DNA from: Physcomitrium patens
Taxonomy: Eukaryota > Streptophyta > Bryopsida > Funariales > Funariaceae
Direction of reading: 5' to 3'
Assembly (NCBI RefSeq): GCF_000002425.4
Contig: NC_037264.1
Span: forward strand, 12,353,941-12,417,940
Length of the DNA stretch: 64,000 nucleotides
Both the position numbers and the translations under genes were made by a program. Below the pieces are notes generated by a model that was not told where the DNA came from, made no database searches, and saw only the letters and a list, made by a program, of their open reading frames with translations. Below, in pieces: positions 57,520 through 64,000 of this stretch. Positions within the stretch are counted from its first letter, which is position 1; every line of letters begins with the position of its first letter.

Positions 57520-60500
57520 TTCCTTAGACATAGCTTCAAGTGAAGGTGAAGGATTGAGAGTTATTAAGAAGTTTAGAGGTGAGAATTTCTACAATTGGAA
57601 GGTAAAAATGGAACTTTTATTGGCATCTTTGGATCTTTGGGATATTGTAAATGAAAGTAAAGAGGATCCAAGCAAAGATGTTGATATGAAGGAGAAGAAG
57701 GAATTCAAATGTTGTAAAAAGAAGGCTTTTGGATTGATTGTAATCAATGTGGATGAAGCCAATTTCTCCCACATTATCTCTTACAAAGGATGAGAAGAAG
57801 CATGGAAGACTCTTTGCAACATCTTTGAGAGCAAAAACTTATCCAACATCATCTATACAAAGAGGAAGTTCTACACTTGCAAGATAGAAGAAGGTGAAGA
57901 CCTCATGGCTCATATCAATAAGGTAAAGGCTCTTGCAAACTAACTAGTAATTATTGACAAGCCTTTAGAAGAAAGTAATATTGTCATGATCTTCTTAATG
58001 AGCCTTCCCAAATCCTACAACTACCTTATTGTGGTATTGGAGTCCATCAAGCTAAAAGAACTTATAATAGACTATGTGACAACATGACTTGCCTATGAAG
58101 TAATCAAGAAGAAAGAAAAGGAGCTCCAAAGTGAAAATTCAACACTCTACTCACGTTAAGGCAAGGGCAACTATCCAAATCAAGAAGGTAATATCAAATC
58201 TTGCTTCATTTGTGGCAAAGTAGGCCATTTTGCTCAAAATTACTACAAAGACAAAAAGATGGAGAAGAAAAATGCAAATAGTGTGCAAGATGAGTTTGGA
58301 GGACAAGATTATGCATTCATAGCAACAAATGGGACCTCTATGGCTGCCATGTCAAGTTGGATTGTGGATTCAAGTTGTTCCAAGCATATGACATCTTATA
58401 AGTGTTCATTTGACTTTTATGAGGCTATTCTAGCAGCAAACGTGGTGTTGGTGGATAGTGGTACATGTGAAGCCATTGGAATTGGCTCTATTATGGTAGA
58501 GGTGGTTGTGAATGGACAAACCAATACGATCAAATTCAAAAATATCCTTCATGTACCTAAGATGAAGCAAAACCTACTTTCGGTGAATAAACTTGTAATG
58601 GAAGGTTTTAAAGTTTAATTTGACATGAATGGATGTTTTGTAAGAACATTGAGTGGAGACAAGGTCTTCAAAGGCTTGAAAGAGGGAAATTTGTACTACC
58701 TCATTTATAAGAAGGTGAATAGAGTGGAAGTAGCCACATTTGCTGAGTTTACATCAAACTAAGACAAGTTGATAATATGGCATCGTTGCCTTGGCCATTT
58801 GAATGTGAAGAGCATGAGAGAGCTCAAGACCATGGTAAGTGGCTCAGAACTTGGCAATACAAGCCAAAATATAAAACAACTTGCATGTGAAGGATGCACA
58901 CAAGGCAAACAACAAAGCCCTTCATTTCCAAAGAGTGTAGCAACACGTTGTTGTATTGTGGTTCGGCAATTATATGAAAATAATGTAATTATGTACTTAA
59001 TATATAATTTACTAAGTAACATAGTAAGAGCCATGTCAGTAGATTTAAGTTGGTTGTAGAATATAATTTGATTATTACTTTGAGAAGAAGTTGTTTAAAA
59101 AGATTACTATAGAATATATATAACATTAATTTCCTTTTGATAGTAGCTTTTAAGATTGGTTTTGATTGATAGTAAATTCTAAATATTTAAAGTCACCTTT
59201 ATTAAACATTGGTGACCTTTGAAAACTTATTTTGGTTCTTTTATTTGGTGTTAAGAGCATAAATTATGTAAATCTTATAAAAAAAAGGATTGAAGAAGGA
59301 TTTTGGTAGCAAAGGGAATAATTAGGGCACCAATATAGATGAATGGAGATGAATGATGAAAATCTCCATTCCTATTGGTCAAAAATCATGACCAATGGGC
59401 TTTGAGGAGGCTACCCGAGGCCATATTAGGGATTAGGGTTAGTTTCTTGGAGCCATTTGAGCTTTAAAGGCCAAATTCAGTAAGTTTAGGTTTTTGGCTA
59501 TGGTTTTCGTATAAGTTTTGTATGGTTTGGAGTTTATATGAAGGAGATATAGGCGCTCAAAGTTAAGGTGTTGATTTGGGAGCTATTGTCACTCTTTTTG
59601 GCATAACGCACGGGTACAGACAGCAATTGATGATCGGCAATTGCAATTGAAGAGAAAACTTTTGCGGCTACACTTTTCACATACTGCTTACTAGATTCTA
59701 AGTTGAAATGAAGGAGTTATTTGAATTTGAAGTCAGTACATGCAATCTAAGGGTAGTAAGGGACCTGATTTACTAGTGGTTATGTCTTGAGTTGTATCTT
59801 GAGCAATTTGACAAGGTTTTGGCTCAAAATTTTAGAGAATGTATAAATTCATGTTAATAAACTTTTTTGTAAGTTTGATAAAATTTGAATATTGGATTCT
59901 TAAGATATTAAGAAAATAGTGCTCTAGTACTTATAAATTAGGGTTTAGAGCAACTACTAGAATTTCTTAGATGCTAAAAGATCGAAAGTGATTTTGCAAT
60001 TGATTTTTTTTGTAGCAAAAGTTATGAGTAAATTATACCTATCCTATAAATTTGAAACAAATTGAATAGCTAGATCAAGCGTTATGAATTTCTAAAGTTC
60101 AAAATAAGAAAATCCTTCGCGGAAAAAATATGTGTTGAAGGAATTTTGTTATATTTTGAGTTTTATACAAAATAAAGGAGTTTTGGAAGCTAAGATAAGA
60201 TTAATATAAAGGTTTAAGCTATACTCTCTACAGCTAGATACATAGTATATTCCTAGATAGCAAATCATGCCATACGATAACGTACTATCAAGTTGCTGGA
60301 GATTGTCCATTCGGATGTATGTGGACCTATGAAGAACACAAGTATTGAAGGATCAAGGTATTTTCTCACTTTCATTGATGATTATTCAAGAAAGATTTGG
60401 ATCTACATTCTTAAAGCCAAGAGTGAATGCTTTTGGAGGTTTTAGGAGTTTAAAGCACTTATTGAGAAACAAAGTGAATGCAAGATCAAGGTGCTGTACA

Positions 60501-60960
60501 CTGACAATCGAGGTGAGTGTATGTTTAAGCAATTTGATGTTTATTTGAAGAATGAAGGAATTGCTAGATAAACCATAACTCTATAGACTCCACAACAAAA
60601 TGGTATTGCTGAAAGGACAAATCAAACCATTGTAGAGATGGCAAGCAGCATGCTTCATGCTCAAAACCTTGGCTATGAATTTTGGGCGAAAGCTGTGGTG
60701 ACTACAATGTATACAAGAAATATGTGTCTAACAAGTGCTCTTGCATAAATGACACCACGAGAAGCTCAGAGTGGGAGACAACCTTGCAATTCCTATATGA
60801 GGACCTTTGGTTGAATTGCATATGCAAAAACATCAGATTGTATGAGGTTCAAACTTGATGCAAAAGATACAAAGTGTGTGTTTTTTGATTATTGTGCAGG
60901 TACTAAGGCATATAGGCTAATATGCTTGGAAACTAAGAAGGTCATCAAAAGTCGTGATGT
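57520..60960 (+). pseudogene. Ty1/copia gag-protease-integrase polyprotein, decayed
   Basis: Plus-strand blocks in order: gag UBN2-type (FRGENFYNWKVKMELLLASL, 57570-57790; MAHINKVKALAN; LPKSYNYLIVVLESI), zinc knuckle CFICGKVGHFAQNYY with the last Cys replaced by Tyr (58200), protease WIVDSSCSKHMT (DSGAS changed to DSSCS), GAG pre-integrase WHRCLGHLNVKSMRELKTM and CEGCTQGKQ (58780-58920), integrase HSDVCGPM, FIDDYSRKIWIYILKAKSE, TDNRGE, TPQQNGIAERTNQTI and the GYxxxSKAYR-like end (to 60960). There are in-frame stops, a 1.34-kb insertion at 58947-60289, and no reverse transcriptase, as the sequence changes at about 60970. Confidence 0.85.
58947..60289. mobile_element. 1.34-kb insertion in copia integrase, sister of 43131-44406
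   Basis: The copia frame breaks after KSVATR and resumes at KLLEIVHSDVCGPM. The inserted DNA starts GTTGTTGTATTGTGG and ends GATAACGTACTATC, parallel to GTTGTTATACTATAA and GATAATGTACTTT of the other copy. No coding capacity was seen. Confidence 0.6.
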
Positions 60961-60964
60961 TGAG

Positions 60965-61870
60965 TTTTTGAAGCTATGATTGCTCGTTTTACTTATTCTA
61001 GAAGAAACCTCCTAATAAAAATCCGTATAAGGAGATTCGAACATGGGGAATGACTAGTTGCTTAAGCGTTCACGTTAGAGTTACACAATCAATTACCTCT
61101 TGAATGTATCGTCTTTATTTCCAATATCTGAATATACAAGGAATCTATAATCTCCTCCTTCACCTTATCGGTCTCTTCCTTATAGCAATTTAGTCATACT
61201 AATAATTACTATTTCTACCAATATATTCACCCTCATAATCTCCAACTGTAATACTGCGCCCTCACAGCTTTCAACACACAATTATCCTTATTCCAATCAC
61301 TAGAATTCTTCATACAGAACTGCCATTCATATTATAGTGTTTCACATAAATATAGACTCATTCTCTCTGCTGAACTACAATCAGATTTCAACATTCAATC
61401 TTTCTTCTTTTCAAATAATATCAATCATATTTCCATTCCATAATTCACTTCACAATATTCAGAAACTCTCAATCTTCTTATTCAAAGAAAATAACAAACA
61501 AAAGAAAAGAGGTAGCACCAAGCTTATCCCGGCTCACGACTCTCAGAGTCTGGCCCTCGGCTTACGACTCTCACAGTTTGGCCTCCTAATTAACTTCTAT
61601 AACTCCTATATACTTTCTCTTGATTCTCTAAATTCTAATTGTAATTTTATAATTAACTGCTTTTAATAACTAAATCACTCATCTGTCCTCCTAAATTTCC
61701 TATTATATGAACTATTAATATATTTTACTAATATCTTTCAAAAATAAATTAATATCTATTCTACATAGTCCCACTCCTATCTATGCAGCGTCCTCGCAAA
61801 CATTCAATTGATACCTATCTAAAAATTATCTAACAAATCTCCACAAAAATTACTAGTTCCTCTGGCCTAT
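60965..61870. other. Unassigned sequence, possibly another LTR
   Basis: Starts where the copia frame ends. CT-rich and AT-rich, with GGCTCACGACTCTCAGAGTCTGGCC and GGCTTACGACTCTCACAGTTTGGCC as a near-duplicate pair at 61531-61583. No protein was recognised. Confidence 0.4.
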
Positions 61871-61871
61871 C

Positions 61872-62265
61872 TAATTAATCAATTGCCACAGTATCTGTTA
61901 TTAGTTCCACTGATTCCGGTTCCAACTGCAAATCTTTGTCTTCCTCCAATCCTTCCATTGGCTCTTGCCTCAACTGAGCTGAAAGGTCTTCATTGTACTT
62001 GCCCAGTTCACAGACTTGAGCTTCCTGTTTCAAGATCTGGACATCTTGAAGTTCCAATTGTTGCTGCTGACTCATCCATTCTGGAATATCTTCAATCGAC
62101 ACTTGTGACCGGCTCCTCACTGTTTACTTTTATTTGGAACTACTATTCTCAAAAACACAAGAAATACAAGAAAATGGCACTCCAACCAACCCAAAACAAC
62201 ACCACAGAATGACTTTAATTGGTGCCCCATTCCTATTCTTTTACTACTTGGTGATAATGATAACA
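61872..62265 (-). pseudogene. Gln/Glu-rich reading frame of unknown origin
   Basis: Minus frame 62120-61875 reads SQVSIEDIPEWMSQQQQLEL, then QDVQILKQEAQVCELGKYNE, acidic and probably helical, ending in TAA. It resembles the N-terminal part of a retroelement gag more than pol, yet it follows directly after a truncated reverse transcriptase. It could be a chimera at an insertion point. Confidence 0.35.
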
Positions 62266-63352
62266 TGTTATCCATATTGTCCATGAAAGGTAATGAAAAG
62301 TAATCTTTCTTGGTGGCCACATTTAACTTTTAAAAATCTTGATATATCCTGATTTTCTCATTTTTCTTTGGTACCATCACGATTGGCGACACCCATGTAC
62401 TATGCGGAATAGGATAAATAAAATCCATGTTGAGAAGTTTATCCAATTTCTCTTTCACTAAAAGGGAATATTTTGGGTTAAGCCAGTGTTGTCTTTGACA
62501 AACTGGCATAACACCCTCCTCCAAAATAATTTGGTGCTCATACATGTTGACTGGAATCCCTTTCAAATCCGCATACGACCACAAAAAGGTAGATTTGTGA
62601 CAGACAAAAAATTGTTTCCAAGCATCCAATTCTGTACCGATAATACCAGCATATATTTTAATTAGCTGTGGCGTTTGATTGGTGCCTAGGTTAATGGATT
62701 GACATACAAGAACTTCAACAATCTCTGATTTAATTATCTTCTCTTGATCTGAATATCTTGTATTATCCGACACATGGAAATCACCCAAATCTGGTTCCAA
62801 TGTGCTGACTCTATTGACTGCAGAATTGTTCATTTATTCGGCAATAGCATGATCCGAGTTAGTCACATCCTCCTGATGCAGTAAATATTTGCCAGGACCT
62901 CTACATTGGTAGACTCCTATCTTTGCTGTTGGAGTGTTTTGTCCTACTTCAAATTGCGGTGAACCTATAGCATTGTCATCTGCCTCAATCGATTGACTCT
63001 CATTGTCCAATGTAAATTTTGATTCTGGCAATTGAGATTCTCCATGATATTATACCGGATACATCTGTAAAACAATTTGGTCACGACCTTTTCCAATTGT
63101 CAATGTGCCTCGGCCCCAATCATTCTTAGCTTTGGCTTGATAAAGCCAAGGTCTGTCCAATAAAATGGGATACAATAACGTAGAACTTTGTAATCAGAAT
63201 ACAATATAATCAATTTTGTATGTCAATACCACGATTTCAGTGCCAATATTGTGTAAGATTCCTATTGGCTTTATCCGACTATGATCTATCATTCGCAATA
63301 CCAATGTCGTAGGTAGCAATTGCTTTAGATCCAAGTCCTCCATTATATCCGC
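62266..63352 (-). pseudogene. Ty3/gypsy protease-RT remains (element F)
   Basis: Minus strand from 63352: ADIMEDLDLKQLLPTTLVLR and IKPIGILHNIGTEIVVLTYK (retropepsin region), YPILLDRPWLYQAKAKNDWG and GRGTLTIGKGRDQIVLQ (protease C-terminus), then RT entry at 62470-62270 (LVKEKLDKLLNMDFIYPIPH, WVSPIVMVPKKN, RIYQDFKKLNVATKKDYFSL, PF). Frames are open for up to 167 codons, so this copy is younger than elements 1, 2 and E, but stops separate the blocks and RT ends before YxDD. A family-X LTR cuts it at 63352. Confidence 0.8.
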
Positions 63353-64000
63353 TGTCGTGTAATGTGAAGTCTTGCTTGAGAATGCATCGAGCACCTGGCT
63401 GTAGAAGGTAAAAGAAAATTGCAACAAAAGGTCCTAAAAATCCAATAGGATTATAGAGAATTTACAATTAAACGTTAACAATCATAATCACATATTAAAC
63501 AAGGTCAATTAAATTTTATTGAAATTATAAAAGAAACTTAAAGAAATCCTAAAGAAATATAAGAAAATATTAAAGAAAATTTAGTCAAACCGTAACAAAA
63601 ATCTAATAGAACCTTAAATTCTAACCAAATCCTAATCTTAATCCAACCTTAATCAAACCCTAGATAAACCCTAAAACCTGAATCAAATCCTAATCAAACC
63701 TTAATCCCTAATCAAATCTTAATCCAAATCCTAAATCCTAAATCAAACCCTAATCCAAATCCTGAACCCGAAACCAAATCCTATCCAAATCTTAAATCCT
63801 AAATCAAATCCTAATCCAAACCCTAAATCCTAAATCAAACCCTAAACCCTAAATAAAACCCTAATCAAATATTAATCCTTAACCAAATCCTAATCCAAAT
63901 CCTAAATCCTAAATCAAATCCTAAATCCTAAATAAAATCCTAATCAAATATTAATCCCTAAACAAACCCTAATCCAAATCCTAAATTCTAAACTAAATCC
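63353..64000 (+). repeat. Family-X LTR, start, running off the window
   Basis: TGTCGTGTAATGTGAAGTCTT, TTGAGAATGCATCGAGCACC and TGGCTGTAGAAGGTA match the other X copies. From about 63600 to the end it is the CCTAAATC telomere-like array. Confidence 0.75.
63600..64000 (+). repeat. Telomere-like degenerate array (CCTAAATC type)
   Basis: Units such as AAATCCTAAATCAAACCCTAA with irregular spacing, continuing past the window edge. Confidence 0.85.

Overview
This is nuclear DNA of a land plant. It holds a photosystem I antenna gene (LHCA2-like), a RIC-type CRIB motif, a plant-type tRNA-Gln, a U6 snRNA of the usual plant sequence, GT-AG introns, and LTR retrotransposons primed by initiator tRNA-Met. 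The species cannot be named. A WH1 plus CRIB protein and many (TA)n tracts would fit a non-seed plant, but that is only an inference.

The window has two halves. Positions 1 to about 27,700 are gene space: a WASP-like WH1-basic-CRIB gene (exons 5070-8290, +), tRNA-Gln(CUG) (12287-12357, -), a plastid-type SpoU/TrmH rRNA/tRNA 2'-O-methyltransferase (13133-16551, +), and a large tail-to-tail inverted duplication (about 18.0-24.2 kb). Each side of the duplication carries an LHCA2-like gene and a U6 snRNA gene. The inner arms (18949-21038 and 21191-23276) are nearly identical and separated by a 152-bp spacer. Exons 1-3 of the two LHCA copies have diverged, and the left copy also has a 4-bp deletion, so it is a pseudogene; the right copy (24192 to 22746, -) looks intact. 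Next, at 25.3-27.7 kb, is a transposon-like unit with long inverted ends. It carries fragments of two unrelated genes, GET4-like (-) and C2-domain (+), beside a 51-bp G-rich minisatellite.

Positions 27.7-64 kb are AT-rich and made almost entirely of decayed, nested LTR retrotransposons. A Ty3/gypsy element ('E', LTR remnants near 31.4-32.3 and 54.2-56.05 kb) has been split within about 30 bp of its own sequence by two related gypsy elements (32304-39580 and 41541-51630, both -) and a solo LTR. Several LTRs of one family ('X': 37324-38984 -, 39623-41535 +, 63353-end +, and a relative at 44594-45853) share a TGTC start; three of them contain degenerate telomere-like CCTAAATC arrays. A copia element (about 56.64-60.96 kb, +) and another gypsy fragment (62.27-63.35 kb, -) complete the nest. 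All retroelement reading frames have stops or frameshifts.

No operon-like relations are expected. The functional genes are independent: Rop/actin-type signalling, plastid RNA modification, light harvesting, splicing RNA and translation. Exon boundaries were worked out by hand from splice sites and frame; total lengths are multiples of three for the SpoU and CRIB genes.
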